Shown: positions 29,200 to 38,835 of the stretch, piece by piece
How the letters are laid out: every line of letters begins with the position of its first letter
Position numbering within the stretch: the first letter of the stretch is position 1
From: Streptomyces armeniacus
Lineage (GTDB): Bacteria > Actinomycetota > Actinomycetes > Streptomycetales > Streptomycetaceae
Direction: 5' to 3'
Length of the DNA stretch: 64,000 bases
Assembly: GCF_003355155.1 (NCBI RefSeq)
Contig: NZ_CP031320.1
Location: 6,129,367-6,193,366, forward strand
Made by a program: the position numbers and the translations under genes
The notes under the pieces: model-generated
Databases searched by the model: none
Seen by the model: the letters and a program-made list of their open reading frames with translations, nothing else
Told to the model about the DNA's origin: nothing

Positions 29200-30381
29200 T
29201 CACGACGGCAGGCGGTGCGCCGCGCGGGCCGTGCCCGTGACACCCGAGAGGAAGCCCTGTGCCCGGGGTGACGCCTGTTCCGTGAGCCACGCCGGGTCCA
29301 CGTCGCACACGGCGACCTTCACCTCGGTGCCGGCCAGTGCGAGCGGCAGCGTGTGCACGACGGTCGAGGGGAAGCTGAGGATCGTGTGCCCGATCGGGCC
29401 GCGCCTGGCGACGAGTTCGAGCGGCAGGTCCGGGCGTACGACCTCCAGGGCGGCCTCGCCCGCGACCCGGTGCAGCTTCTCGGTGCTCTCGCGCCGGTGC
29501 GCGAAGTAGCGGGTGGCGCCGTGGGTGCGGGCGAGCCGGGTGACGGCCTCCAGATAGCGCTCTATGTCGACCACTCCCGTCTCCACCAGCGACGTGCCGA
29601 CCAGGTCGGTGCCGCGGGTGAGGCGGGGCGGGCCGAAGCGGGCGCGGGTCCAGGCGAAGTCGTTCGCCGTGACGGTGACGCCGAGTTCGGTGACGGTCTC
29701 GTCCACCGGCATGGAGCTGAACACCTCGACCCGCCGCCCCTCCCCCGGCGTGAGCCGGCGGCGCGCGCGGTGCGAGACGGGCGCGTACAGCACGGCGGCG
29801 GGGCCGCCGACGCCCTTGCGGTGCCAGCGGGTGAGGCGTTCGCCGCGTGCGAGCTGGGCGACGAACTCCATGGTGGCGGTGCCGTCGTCGACCACCACGA
29901 CCGTACGGGCGGCGGTGAGGTTGAGCAGCAGCTGTACGTAGCGCGAGAACGGGTCGCCGATGACGATCCGGGACGCGCGGCGCAGCGGCCGGGCGAGCGA
30001 TGCGATGGTCTTGACGGGCGCGGCGGCGCCGCCGCGCGCCTCCGCCCACTGCACGGAGTGCCCTTCGTCGCGGGCGAGTTCGGCCATGCGGCGCAGCTGG
30101 CCGCGGGTCATCGGGTCGTTCGGCGGCAGCACCACGAGATCGAGCGAGTCGAGCGGGTCGAATTCACCGGACGTCCCGGCGGAGGCGGTGGGCTCCCCCG
30201 GCCCGTCCCCCGCTGTGGCGTCCGTGTGCGCCCACTCCAGTACGTTCAGCAGCTGGACCGGGCTCTCCACGAACGCGAGTGTCGCTGCGGCGCGACCGTC
30301 CCCGCGGGCCGGACCGGCGCGGCGCGCGCGGGCGCGCGGCGCGGCCGGGTCCGGCTCGGGGGGTGTGTCGGCGTGGCTCAA
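29200..30381 (-). CDS. polysialyltransferase-like protein, wall glycopolymer locus
   Basis: A 393-residue protein with TLAFVESPVQLLNVLEWA near the N-terminus, VVVVDDGTATMEF in the middle and EVKVAVCDVDP near the end. This fits the alpha-2,8-polysialyltransferase-like (POLYST) family found in sialic or teichulosonic acid loci. Starts with TTG at 30381, 13 bp after the NeuB stop. Last gene of a four-gene minus-strand operon. The link it forms is inferred from context. Confidence 0.75.
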   Translation of the reverse strand: MSHADTPPEPDPAAPRARARRAGPARGDGRAAATLAFVESPVQLLNVLEWAHTDATAGDGPGEPTASAGTSGEFDPLDSLDLVVLPPNDPMTRGQLRRMAELARDEGHSVQWAEARGGAAAPVKTIASLARPLRRASRIVIGDPFSRYVQLLLNLTAARTVVVVDDGTATMEFVAQLARGERLTRWHRKGVGGPAAVLYAPVSHRARRRLTPGEGRRVEVFSSMPVDETVTELGVTVTANDFAWTRARFGPPRLTRGTDLVGTSLVETGVVDIERYLEAVTRLARTHGATRYFAHRRESTEKLHRVAGEAALEVVRPDLPLELVARRGPIGHTILSFPSTVVHTLPLALAGTEVKVAVCDVDPAWLTEQASPRAQGFLSGVTGTARAAHRLPS

Positions 30382-30394
30382 CGCGTCGGCCGTA

Positions 30395-31351
30395 TCAGAC
30401 GGTCGCGGGCTCGCGCGCGGCGTCCTGGCCGTCGCCCTGGCCCTCCGTCTCGGCCTCCGCGATGACGCCCTTGACGCGGCGCAGCTTCTTCATCGGGGCC
30501 AGCTCGCTGTCGTAGACCTTCTTCACGCCGTCGCCGAGGGACTCCTCGATGGTGCGGATGTCGCGCACCAGCCGCTGGAGGCCCTGCGGTTCGACGGAGG
30601 CGGCCTGGTCGGAGCCCCACATGGCGCGGTCGAGGGTGATGTGCCGCTCGACGAAGGTGGCGCCGAGCGCGACGGCGGCGAGGGTCGTCTGCAGACCGGT
30701 CTCGTGACCGCTGTAGCCGATCGGCACGTTCGGGAACTCGGCCTGCAGCGTGTGGATCATGCGCAGGTTGAGCTCCTCGGCCTTGGCCGGGTACGTCGAA
30801 GTGGCGTGGCACAGCAGGATGTTCTCGCTGCCGAGCACCTCGACTGCGTGCCGGATCTGCTTCGGCGTCGACATGCCGGTGGAGAGGATGACCGTACGGC
30901 CGGTGGCGCGCATGGCGCGCAGCAGCTCGTCGTCCGTGAGCGACGCGGAGGCCACCTTGTGCGCCGGCAGGTCGAACTTCTCCAGGAACGCGACCGCCTC
31001 GGTGTCCCACGGCGACGCGAACCAGTGGATGCCCGCCTTGCGGCAGTGCTCGTCGATGGCGCGGTAGCCGTCCTCGTCGAACTCGACGCGGTGCCGGTAG
31101 TCGATGTACGTCATCCGGCCCCAGGGGGTGTCGCGCTCGATGTCCCACTGGTCGCGCGGGGTGCAGATCTCGGGTGTGCGCTTCTGGAACTTGACCGCGT
31201 CGCAGCCCGCTTCGGCGGCGGCGTCGATCAGCTTGAAGGCGTTCTCGAGTTCGCCGTTGTGGTTGATGCCGATCTCACCGGTGACGTAGACGGGCTGGCC
31301 GGGTCCGGCGGTCTTGTCGCCCAGGGTCCGGAGGCGGTGGCTGGAAGTCAT
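30395..31351 (-). CDS. NeuB-family nonulosonic acid synthase
   Basis: A 318-residue N-acetylneuraminate/Kdn-9-phosphate synthase-like enzyme, which condenses phosphoenolpyruvate with a hexose derivative. NeuB-like segments: VTGEIGINHNGELENAFKLI, DAVKFQKRTPEI, STGMSTPKQI, LLCHATSTYPAKAEELNL, GYSGHETG. A C-terminal SAF (antifreeze-like) domain is absent, as in shorter members. In Streptomyces such loci make Kdn for teichulosonic acid; Neu5Ac cannot be excluded from sequence. Confidence 0.9.
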   Translation of the reverse strand: MTSSHRLRTLGDKTAGPGQPVYVTGEIGINHNGELENAFKLIDAAAEAGCDAVKFQKRTPEICTPRDQWDIERDTPWGRMTYIDYRHRVEFDEDGYRAIDEHCRKAGIHWFASPWDTEAVAFLEKFDLPAHKVASASLTDDELLRAMRATGRTVILSTGMSTPKQIRHAVEVLGSENILLCHATSTYPAKAEELNLRMIHTLQAEFPNVPIGYSGHETGLQTTLAAVALGATFVERHITLDRAMWGSDQAASVEPQGLQRLVRDIRTIEESLGDGVKKVYDSELAPMKKLRRVKGVIAEAETEGQGDGQDAAREPATV

Positions 31352-31395
31352 GATGAGAGGGGTTCTTTCTGCTAGAGGAGCTGAGGGCTGGGGGG

Positions 31396-32835
31396 TTAGA
31401 GGGAGGGGCCGAGGATCCACGAGGCGATCTCGCGGATCGCGCCCGCACCACCGGGTGCGGAGGTGACCGCGCGGGCTGCGCCGCGTACGACGTCGTGTGC
31501 GCTCGCGACCGCGACGGGCCAGCCGACGAGGCCGAAGCACGGGAGGTCGTTGACGTCGTTCCCGACGTAGAGCACGCGCTCCGGCGCGATGCCCTGCTCC
31601 TCGCACCAGTGCCGCAGTGCGAGGTCTTTCCGGTCGATGCCGTGCAGCACGGGGATCTTGAGCTTGTGCGCACGTGCGGCGACGACCGGGTTCTGCTCCG
31701 TGGACAGGATCAGCAGCTTCAGCTCGTCGCGGCGGAGCGCCGCGATGCCGAGGCCGTCGCCGCGGTGCACGGCGACCAGCTCCCGTCCGTCGGAGTCGAC
31801 GAGCACCCTGTCGTCGGTCTGGGTGCCGTCGAAGTCGAGTACGACCGCGTCGATGTCGGCGCGGGTGGGTCGCGGCGCGGCCGGCGCGGTCGTGTCGGAG
31901 CCCGTGTCGAGGAGCGGCGCGAGGGCGCGGGCACGGGCGAGGTCGTGCGGGTCGTCGATCTCCAGCACGCGGGCAGGGTCCGTACGGACGGCCTCGGTGC
32001 GGCCGAAGAAGCGGTGTCCGGCCTTGCGGAACCCGGGGCCGTCCATGGCGTACGCGGCGCCCGTCTCGAGGAAGTCCTGCGGGCGGTCCTGGCGGCGCGG
32101 GCGGAACGACTTGTCGTGGTTGACGCCGTGCGCGCCGGCCTCCGTACGGGCGCCACCCGCGTCCGTACGGACCGCGCCGGCCTCCGTACGGGCGGCGGCC
32201 GTCACGCTCTCCGCCTGTGCCTCCGCCGGGTCGCCCTCGCGCCACACGAAGCCGTGGAACGCCGCCACCGTGAGCGCGCTGTCCGCGCCGCCCTCGACGA
32301 CCGCCGCCGTGACGCCCTCGATGTCCTCGGCCGCGATGAACGGGCTGGTGCACTGCACCAGCAGCACCGCGTCCACGGGGTGGCCGTGCCGGGCCTCGTG
32401 GGTGTCCATCGCGTGCAGGACGGCGGCCTCGCTGGTGGCCAGGTCGCCCGCGATGTCGTCCGGGCGCTCCACGATCTCGGCGCCCGCGGCGCGCGCCGCG
32501 GCGGCGATCGCGGAGTCGTCGGTGGAGACGGCGACGTGCGTGACCAGCCGCGCCGCGCGGCACGCCCGTACGGCGCGGGACACCAGCGGCACGCCGCCGA
32601 CCTCGGCGAGGTTCTTGGCGGGCACGCCCTTCGAGCCGCCGCGCGCGGGGATCACGGCGAGCACGCGGCGCGCGCCGACGTCCGTACGGTGCGCGTCCGT
32701 ACGGTGCGCGCCCGGCCGCTGTGCGGCTGCCGTGTGGTGCTGCTGCGCCGTCGGCTCCGGGTGTGCCATCTCGGTTCCCTTCGTGGCCGCTTCGGCCTGC
32801 GTGGCCGGTTCGGCCTGGTCATCGGACGTGCTCAC
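31396..32835 (-). CDS. bifunctional CMP-nonulosonate cytidylyltransferase/HAD phosphatase
   Basis: A 479-residue fusion. The N-terminal part is an acylneuraminate cytidylyltransferase (VLAVIPARGGSKGVPAKNL, LLVQCTSPF). The C-terminal part is a KdsC-like HAD phosphatase (VVLDFDGTQTDD, ILSTEQNP, YVGNDVND). It would remove the 9-phosphate and activate the sugar as CMP-nonulosonate. Ala/Thr/Glu-rich, repeat-like insertions sit at the N-terminus and mid-domain (AARTEAGAVRTDAGGARTEA). GTG 32835 overlaps the upstream stop (GTGA). Confidence 0.9.
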   Translation of the reverse strand: MSTSDDQAEPATQAEAATKGTEMAHPEPTAQQHHTAAAQRPGAHRTDAHRTDVGARRVLAVIPARGGSKGVPAKNLAEVGGVPLVSRAVRACRAARLVTHVAVSTDDSAIAAAARAAGAEIVERPDDIAGDLATSEAAVLHAMDTHEARHGHPVDAVLLVQCTSPFIAAEDIEGVTAAVVEGGADSALTVAAFHGFVWREGDPAEAQAESVTAAARTEAGAVRTDAGGARTEAGAHGVNHDKSFRPRRQDRPQDFLETGAAYAMDGPGFRKAGHRFFGRTEAVRTDPARVLEIDDPHDLARARALAPLLDTGSDTTAPAAPRPTRADIDAVVLDFDGTQTDDRVLVDSDGRELVAVHRGDGLGIAALRRDELKLLILSTEQNPVVAARAHKLKIPVLHGIDRKDLALRHWCEEQGIAPERVLYVGNDVNDLPCFGLVGWPVAVASAHDVVRGAARAVTSAPGGAGAIREIASWILGPSL

Positions 32836-34364
32836 AGCTCCCCCATGCGGCGGATCACCGGGGCGACGCGCTGGACGCCGTGCCGGTACGCGCCGCGCGC
32901 CGCCTCGCGTACGGCGTTCCGTACGGCCCGGCGCACCCCGGTCGCCTCCTCCGCCGAGCCGGCGGCGCCGGGCAGCGGGGTGCCGTCGGGCGCAAAGCCG
33001 TACCGGGCGAGGACCCGCGGCAGGTAGCCGGGCGCGGTGGTCGGCGTGTAGTACGGCGTGGGCAGCGGCAGGCTGTCGCGCGCGACCAGGGCGGCGACGC
33101 GGTCGCGGGCGGCGTCGAAGGCGGTCTCGTACGGCGTGCTGCCGCCGGTCGTGCCCCCGGTCGTGCCCCCGGTCGTGCCGTCGGCCGGGCACACGCCCTG
33201 TCGCGCCGTCCACTCCGGGTCGGCCTTGGGCAGCTCACCGGCGTCCAGCTGGTCCCAGGAGGTGAGGCAGCCGGAGCCGAGGAAGTGGTGGTTGCCGAGC
33301 GCCTCGCGGACGCCGAGGTCGGTGAGCACGGCGGTGGGCACCGCGCGGTGCAGGGACTCGAGGGCGGCCGTGGAGCTGACGGTGACCAGCAGGTCCGTAC
33401 GGTCGAGGACCTCGCCCATGTGGCCGTAGACAAGGCGGCAGTTGGCCGGGAGGCCGCCGGGGAGGCGTTCGGCGAGCTTCTGGTACGGCTCTTCCTCGAT
33501 GTGCGTGGTGTGCTCGCCCGGCTTGCTGCGGAGCTTGATCAGCACCTCGCGGTCCGGGTGCAGCCGGGCGTGCTCGACGGCGCGGCGCAGCAGGTACGCG
33601 CGGTCGGTGCGGTTGTCGGGCACGGACGGCTGGACGGCGAACACCACGGTGTACGGGCGGGGTCCGGCGCCGTCCGCGGCGTCCGCTCCCTCCGCGCCGT
33701 CCGCACCCTCCCGGGCGTCCCCGGCGGCTCCGGCGCTCGCGCCGTCCGCCGCGTCCGGCCCCCCGCCCGGACGCGGCCCTCCCTGCGACGCCCCGGTCCC
33801 GCCCAGGAACGGCAGGGCACACTCGACGACGCTCCGGCTGTCCGCGCCGACACCCTCGTACACCGCGCGGAACCGCTCGGCGTCGTAACGGGAGTTGGCG
33901 AGCACCACGTCGGCGCCGTGCCGGAGCAGCAGGCCGTCGGCCAGCTTCTCGTAGACGATCCCCACGTAGCCGGTGACGAGCACGGGTCTGCGCGCCCCGG
34001 CCTCCTCCGGCCGCCCGGGCGGCTCCTGCGGTGCGGCGGTCTGCCGTGCGGCGGCGGCCAGCCCGTGCACCATGGCCTGCACGGCGCCGCCCACGCAGGA
34101 GAGGACCACCACGTCGTACGCGTCGCGGGAGGCCGTACGGACGAAGTGCGTCCCCGTCACCTCGCGTACCGAGTCGACCTCGACTCCCACCTCCGCCAGC
34201 TGCCGCGGGGTCGGGGTGGCGCGGCCGCGCAGCAGCAGCCCCTCGATCCGGGCTTCCGGGACGAGGCGACGCGCGGTGAGCACGCCCCATTTCCAGCGAG
34301 TGTCGGAGTCCGCGAGCACGGCGACCCGGACAGGAGAGGAGGGGGCAGGAGTACGAGATGGCAC
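32832..34364 (-). CDS. putative glycosyltransferase (DUF6716-type), wall glycopolymer locus
   Basis: About 510 residues. RVAVLADSDTRWKWG at the start and VTVSSTAALESLHRAVPTAVLTD near the end resemble GT-B-like nucleotide-sugar transferases of this locus. An inserted Ala/Gly/Asp-rich stretch follows LPFLGG, and a TTGG repeat (GTTGGTTGGTTGG) appears later. Start uncertain: GTG 34364 is chosen; the frame remains open to TTG 34403. First gene of the minus operon. Confidence 0.75.
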   Translation of the reverse strand: MPSRTPAPSSPVRVAVLADSDTRWKWGVLTARRLVPEARIEGLLLRGRATPTPRQLAEVGVEVDSVREVTGTHFVRTASRDAYDVVVLSCVGGAVQAMVHGLAAAARQTAAPQEPPGRPEEAGARRPVLVTGYVGIVYEKLADGLLLRHGADVVLANSRYDAERFRAVYEGVGADSRSVVECALPFLGGTGASQGGPRPGGGPDAADGASAGAAGDAREGADGAEGADAADGAGPRPYTVVFAVQPSVPDNRTDRAYLLRRAVEHARLHPDREVLIKLRSKPGEHTTHIEEEPYQKLAERLPGGLPANCRLVYGHMGEVLDRTDLLVTVSSTAALESLHRAVPTAVLTDLGVREALGNHHFLGSGCLTSWDQLDAGELPKADPEWTARQGVCPADGTTGGTTGGTTGGSTPYETAFDAARDRVAALVARDSLPLPTPYYTPTTAPGYLPRVLARYGFAPDGTPLPGAAGSAEEATGVRRAVRNAVREAARGAYRHGVQRVAPVIRRMGEL

Positions 34365-34551
34365 GTCACTGACGCTAGGAAGGCATTTCGATTCCCGGCC
34401 CAACGCAAATACAACAGACGGTTAACAGCGGATCGACGTCCGGCCAACCACCTTGCGAGAGCGATGGGTTAACCATTCCGCCACGCCGTGTTCACCTCCG
34501 CGTACTCCGCAGGTCAAGACGGATGCCAGTCGGCCACCTAATGTCTCGCGG

Positions 34552-35529
34552 GTGGTCAAGCTCTCCGTCATCGTGCCGTTTTACAACGTGCAGTCCTATG
34601 CGCCCGACACCCTCAGAAGTCTGCGTGCCAACACACGCGCAGACTTCGAATTCATTCTCGTCGACGACTGTTCGACCGACGGGACACCGGAAATCCTGGA
34701 GCGCGCCGAGCGCGAAATTCCGGGTGCGGTGCGGGTGCGGCACGAAGAGAACGGCGGCCTCGCCACCGCCCGTAACACCGGGCTGGACGCGGCGAGCGGC
34801 GAATTCATCACCTTCCTCGACGGTGACGACTGGCTCGCCCCCGGGTACTACCGCGAACTCCTCGCCGCCATCGAGGAGCTGGACTGCGACTTCGTCCGCA
34901 CCGATCACGTCCAGTGCACAGCACGCGCCCGTACGCTCTCCCGCGTCCCGCACGGCCGCCGCGGCGTCGCCCTGAACCCCCGCGACGCCATCCTGCCCGC
35001 GGACCGCACGACCTCCGTCGACTACGCGTACGCCTGGGCGGGCATCTACCACCGCAGGCTGCTCGACGAGGGCCTGCTGCACTTCACTCACGGCCTGCGC
35101 ACCGCCGAGGACCGGCCGTGGATCTGGCGGCTGCACCGGGAGGCGAAGTCGTTCGCCGTGGTCGGCCTGCTGGGCGTCTTCTACCGCCGCGGCGTGGCCT
35201 CCTCGCTGACCCAGATCGGCGACGTGCGGCAGCTCGACTTCATCCGCGCCTTCGACCAGGTCGTCGAGGAGACCTCGCGGGACGCGGAGGCGGACCGGCT
35301 GCTGCAGAAGGCCGTACGCACGTACTGCGCGATCATTTCCCACCACCTGAGCAGCGGAAGGTTCGAACCGCAAGTGGCACGCAAGCTGCGCCAGATGAGC
35401 GCCGCGGCACTGAAGCGGCTGCCCGCCGACGTGCTCACCGAAGCGCTCGACTCGATGGACGTGCAGCGCGCGTCCCGCCTGCGCCGGCTGCGCAGGCGCC
35501 CGGTGAACGCCGGGGAGGCCGCGGCCTGA
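34552..35529 (+). CDS. family 2 glycosyltransferase
   Basis: A GT-A fold transferase, 325 residues: VKLSVIVPFYNVQSY, then DDCSTDGT, NGGLATARNTGL and the metal-binding-type FLDGDDW. It likely adds a sugar or polyol phosphate in building the polymer. The GTG at 34552 is chosen to begin at the conserved VKLSVIVP; no good ribosome site is visible. The stop overlaps the next ATG (TGATG). Confidence 0.88.
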   Translation: MVKLSVIVPFYNVQSYAPDTLRSLRANTRADFEFILVDDCSTDGTPEILERAEREIPGAVRVRHEENGGLATARNTGLDAASGEFITFLDGDDWLAPGYYRELLAAIEELDCDFVRTDHVQCTARARTLSRVPHGRRGVALNPRDAILPADRTTSVDYAYAWAGIYHRRLLDEGLLHFTHGLRTAEDRPWIWRLHREAKSFAVVGLLGVFYRRGVASSLTQIGDVRQLDFIRAFDQVVEETSRDAEADRLLQKAVRTYCAIISHHLSSGRFEPQVARKLRQMSAAALKRLPADVLTEALDSMDVQRASRLRRLRRRPVNAGEAAA

Positions 35530-36896
35530 TGCGTACGCAGATCTTCTTCGCCTCGTCCCTCTACGGCGCGGCCACCGTGGCCGCCGCCCTGGACGCGGGC
35601 TGCTTCGACGCCGCGGACCGCCGCGTGCTCCTGGTGAGCAACAACGCGGCCACGCCCGAGACCTCGCCCTCGCTCGACAAGATGGCCGGCTTCGAGCGGC
35701 TGCGCGACCGGTTCGACCGCGTGCTGTCCTGGAACGACGCCATCCGCCCGTTCCACCCCGGCGGCTGGTCGCCGCGCGCCGACGACGTGCCGCTGTGGGA
35801 GCGCCACCTGCGGCTGCTGTGGGGCCTCGGCGAGCCGCACCAGGACCCGGTCGAGCTGATCGTCGAGTCCATCCAGGTCAACCCGGCGCTCGCGCTGTGC
35901 CAGATGTTCCCCGAGGCGCCGGTCGACGTGTACGCGGACGGGCTGATGAGCTACGGCCCGACCCGCAACAAGCTGGACCCGCTCGTCGGCACCCGGGTGC
36001 GCCGCGTACTCCATCTCGACCTGCTGCCGGGGCTGCGGCCGCTGCTGCTCACGGAGTTCGGGGTCGCCCCGGAGACCGTGCCGACCAGCGCATTCAAGGC
36101 CGTACTGGCCGAACTGACCGCCGACGTACCGCCGTCCGTCACCGCGCGCGCCGCGAAGAGCCCGCCGCCGGCGCTGCTGCTCGGGCAGTACATGTCGGCG
36201 CTCGACATCCTGTCCGCCGACGAGGAGGAGCGGCTGCACGTACGGATGCTGCGCGGCGCCGTCGCCCTCGGCCACCGCCGCGTGGTGTTCAAGCCGCACC
36301 CGGTCGCGCCCGCGCGGCACTCCCGCGTACTGGAGAAGGAGGCCGGGGAGCTGGGCGTCGAACTCACCGTGCTGGACGACCCGGTGCTCGCCGAGGTGCT
36401 GTACGAGCGGCTGCGCCCCGCGCTCGTCGTCGGCTGCTTCTCGACGGCGCTCATGACGGCGTCGGCGTTCTACGGGCTGCGGGTCGCCCGTACGGGCACG
36501 GATCTGCTGCTGGAGCGGCTGAAGCCGTACCAGAACAGCAACCGCGTCCCCGTCACGCTCGTGGACGCGCTCCTCCCGGACCTCGACGACCCGGCCGCCG
36601 TCGAGTCCTGGCGGGCGCCGGACGCGGAGCGGGTGAGCAGCGAACTGACGGGGCTGGTGCGGACGGTGGGCTTCTGCATGCAGGCGCAGATCTATCCGGA
36701 TCTGCGGCCGGAAGCGGAACGCTTTCTCTCGACGAAGCTGAACGAGCGCACCTGGCCGTACTTCAAGCGCCGCAGACTGACCGCACTGGGGCTGCCCGGC
36801 GCCGTGCCGTCGCAGCTGTCGTTCCTGCCCCGCAACGCCGTGGTGCGCAGGGTCGCCCGCCGCGCACGCGCCATCAAGCGCGGCACGCTGGGATGA
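35529..36896 (+). CDS. polysialyltransferase family glycosyltransferase
   Basis: A 455-residue protein of the alpha-2,8-polysialyltransferase (POLYST) type: TQIFFASSLYGAATVAAALDAG, VLLVSNNAA, VVFKPHPVAPARHS (the conserved His-Pro motif) and VVGCFSTALMTA. It would polymerise the CMP-activated nonulosonic acid. Coupled to the GT2 gene upstream and the acyltransferase downstream (ATGA, 36893-36896). Confidence 0.85.
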   Translation: MRTQIFFASSLYGAATVAAALDAGCFDAADRRVLLVSNNAATPETSPSLDKMAGFERLRDRFDRVLSWNDAIRPFHPGGWSPRADDVPLWERHLRLLWGLGEPHQDPVELIVESIQVNPALALCQMFPEAPVDVYADGLMSYGPTRNKLDPLVGTRVRRVLHLDLLPGLRPLLLTEFGVAPETVPTSAFKAVLAELTADVPPSVTARAAKSPPPALLLGQYMSALDILSADEEERLHVRMLRGAVALGHRRVVFKPHPVAPARHSRVLEKEAGELGVELTVLDDPVLAEVLYERLRPALVVGCFSTALMTASAFYGLRVARTGTDLLLERLKPYQNSNRVPVTLVDALLPDLDDPAAVESWRAPDAERVSSELTGLVRTVGFCMQAQIYPDLRPEAERFLSTKLNERTWPYFKRRRLTALGLPGAVPSQLSFLPRNAVVRRVARRARAIKRGTLG

Positions 36897-38092
36897 GCGC
36901 ACCGATAGCCGCGGCGGGCTCCGGCACCGTCGCGAACATGCCCGGAGCGCTGCCGCCCGCGGCACCCATGAAGCCCGCGACGGCGGGCGCCGCGGCTCCC
37001 CGGGCCGGGGCGCACACCGTCGTCCCCGCGCCGAGGAAAGCGGCACCCGCCCGGCTGCGCGCCCTGGACGGGCTGCGGCTGATCGCGGCGCTGATGGTCG
37101 CCGCGTACCACCTCGGCGGGCGCAGCGGCGAGATATCCGCCGCCTGGGGCAGCTCCCCGGCGGTGCAGTTCCCGTCCATGTCGCAGCTCTTCGCGTACGG
37201 CTGCCTGGGCGTCCACATCTTCTTCGTGATCAGCGGCTTCGTGATCTGCATGAGCGGCTGGGGCCGCAGCCTGCGCGCGTTCACCGCCTCCCGCATCGCC
37301 CGGCTGATGCCCGCGTACTGGGCCGCCGTCGTGCTCGTCACCCTCGTCTTCGCCCTGCCCTGGGTGATCTTCGAGGCGGTGTCGCCCAGCGACATGCTGG
37401 TGAACCTCACCATGCTCCAGGAGCCGGTCGGCTCCGACCGGGTCCTGGGCGTCTGCTGGACGCTCTGGGTCGAGATGCGGTTCTACCTGCTCTTCGCCCT
37501 CTTCGTGGTCATCCCCGGCGCCACCCGGCAGCGCGTCGTGTTCTTCTGCGCGGGCTGGACGATGGCCGGGGTGCTCGCGCAGGCGTCGGGCTGGGAGCCG
37601 CTGAAGCTGGCCGTCATGCCGGAGTACGCGCCGTTCTTCATCGGCGGCGTCGGCCTGTACCTGGTGCACCGCTTCGGGCACGACGCGACGGCCTGGGCCA
37701 TCGTGATCAGCAGCTGGCTGCTCGGCCAGCACTACGCCGTCGCCGGCCTCTGGCGCCCGGCCGCCGACGCGGGCTTCGCGTACCGCAGTTCGCTCGGCAT
37801 CATCGCCGTCGTCACGGTCGGCTACGTGCTGGTGGCCGCGATCGCCCTCGGCCGCTTCCAGTGGGCCAACTGGCGCTGGCTGACGGTCGCGGGCGCGCTC
37901 ACGTACCCGTTCTACCTGGTGCACGAGCACCTCGGCTGGGTCGCGGTCCGCTTCCTGCACCGGCACTTCGGGCTGCCGTCGTGGGCGGTCCTGCCGCTGA
38001 CGGTCATCGGCCTGCTGATCCTGGCCTGGCTGCTGCACCGCCTGGTGGAACAGCCGCTCACGCCGCGGCTCAGGAAGGCCTTCGGGCGATAG
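36893..38092 (+). CDS. acyltransferase family membrane protein
   Basis: A 399-residue acyltransferase_3-type protein with about ten membrane segments after a Pro/Ala-rich N-terminus. Motifs: LRALDGLRLIAALMVAAYH with the catalytic His, GVHIFFVISGFVI, RIARLMPAYW and WTLWVEMRFYLL. Probably O-acetylates the wall polymer or its sugars. Last gene of the plus operon. Confidence 0.9.
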   Translation: MSAPIAAAGSGTVANMPGALPPAAPMKPATAGAAAPRAGAHTVVPAPRKAAPARLRALDGLRLIAALMVAAYHLGGRSGEISAAWGSSPAVQFPSMSQLFAYGCLGVHIFFVISGFVICMSGWGRSLRAFTASRIARLMPAYWAAVVLVTLVFALPWVIFEAVSPSDMLVNLTMLQEPVGSDRVLGVCWTLWVEMRFYLLFALFVVIPGATRQRVVFFCAGWTMAGVLAQASGWEPLKLAVMPEYAPFFIGGVGLYLVHRFGHDATAWAIVISSWLLGQHYAVAGLWRPAADAGFAYRSSLGIIAVVTVGYVLVAAIALGRFQWANWRWLTVAGALTYPFYLVHEHLGWVAVRFLHRHFGLPSWAVLPLTVIGLLILAWLLHRLVEQPLTPRLRKAFGR

Positions 38093-38125
38093 CGGCGGCC
38101 GGACACCCCTGACCGGCGTCCCCGT

Positions 38126-38833
38126 TCAGCGTTTCGGCAGCAGCTTCGCCTCGATGCCCGCCACGAGCACCTCCAGGCCTTCCTCGAAACGCTCCTCGTA
38201 GTTCAGGAACAGGTCACCGCCGGCCTGAGCCGCCAACGGGTGCTCCGCGCCGATGCGTTCGGCGCGCGCCGCCACGTCGTACCCCTCGCGCCGCTCGCCC
38301 GGCACGGGGTACACGCCCTGCTCCTCGGTGACGAAGCCGAGCGTGAAGGCGAACGCGAGGGAGAGCGCGCGGGCTGCGGCGCTCGGCGTGAAGCCCGCGG
38401 CGACGAGCGTGCGCAGGTACGACTCCTGCAGCGCGGCGTGCCCGAAGTCCGTGAAGCGGGTGCCGCCGAAGACCTTCGCGCCGTCGCGGTACGCCAGCAG
38501 CCCGCGCCGCAGCGCCCGTTGCATCCCGGTCAGCCGCTGCTGCCAGCCGGTTCCGTCCGCGCCGACGTCTTCCTCGGACGGTGCAGACGCCGCAACGGTG
38601 CGGAACATGGCGGTGGCCATCTCGTCCAGCAGTGCCTGCTTGCCGGTGAAGTGCCAGTACAGCGCAGGGGCCTGGACGTCCAGCTCCTTGGCGATGCGGC
38701 GCAGCGTGAGCCCCTCCAGGCCGACCTCGTTCAGCAGCCGGAGCGCGGTGTCCACGACATGGGCGCGGTCGAGCGGCGGTCTGCGCGCGGGCGCGGCCTT
38801 CCCGCGCTTCCCGGTCTTCTTCTCATCGTCCAC
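38126..38833 (-). CDS. TetR-family repressor
   Basis: A 235-residue regulator with N-terminal helix-turn-helix (LTLRRIAKELDVQAPALYWHFTGKQALLDEMA) and a TetR_C_1-like ligand domain, as in repressors of drug-modifying or efflux genes. The GTG at 38833 has no clear ribosome site. One operator (38843-38857) begins 10 bp upstream, so it should repress itself and the divergent monooxygenase. Confidence 0.92.
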   Translation of the reverse strand: MDDEKKTGKRGKAAPARRPPLDRAHVVDTALRLLNEVGLEGLTLRRIAKELDVQAPALYWHFTGKQALLDEMATAMFRTVAASAPSEEDVGADGTGWQQRLTGMQRALRRGLLAYRDGAKVFGGTRFTDFGHAALQESYLRTLVAAGFTPSAAARALSLAFAFTLGFVTEEQGVYPVPGERREGYDVAARAERIGAEHPLAAQAGGDLFLNYEERFEEGLEVLVAGIEAKLLPKR

Positions 38834-38835
38834 GC

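Noticed and set aside
34380..34551. Possible tRNA around the GGTTAACCATTCCGCC stretch
   Set aside because: No cloverleaf, anticodon stem or CCA-type end could be formed; this is the divergent promoter region of the wall-polymer operons.
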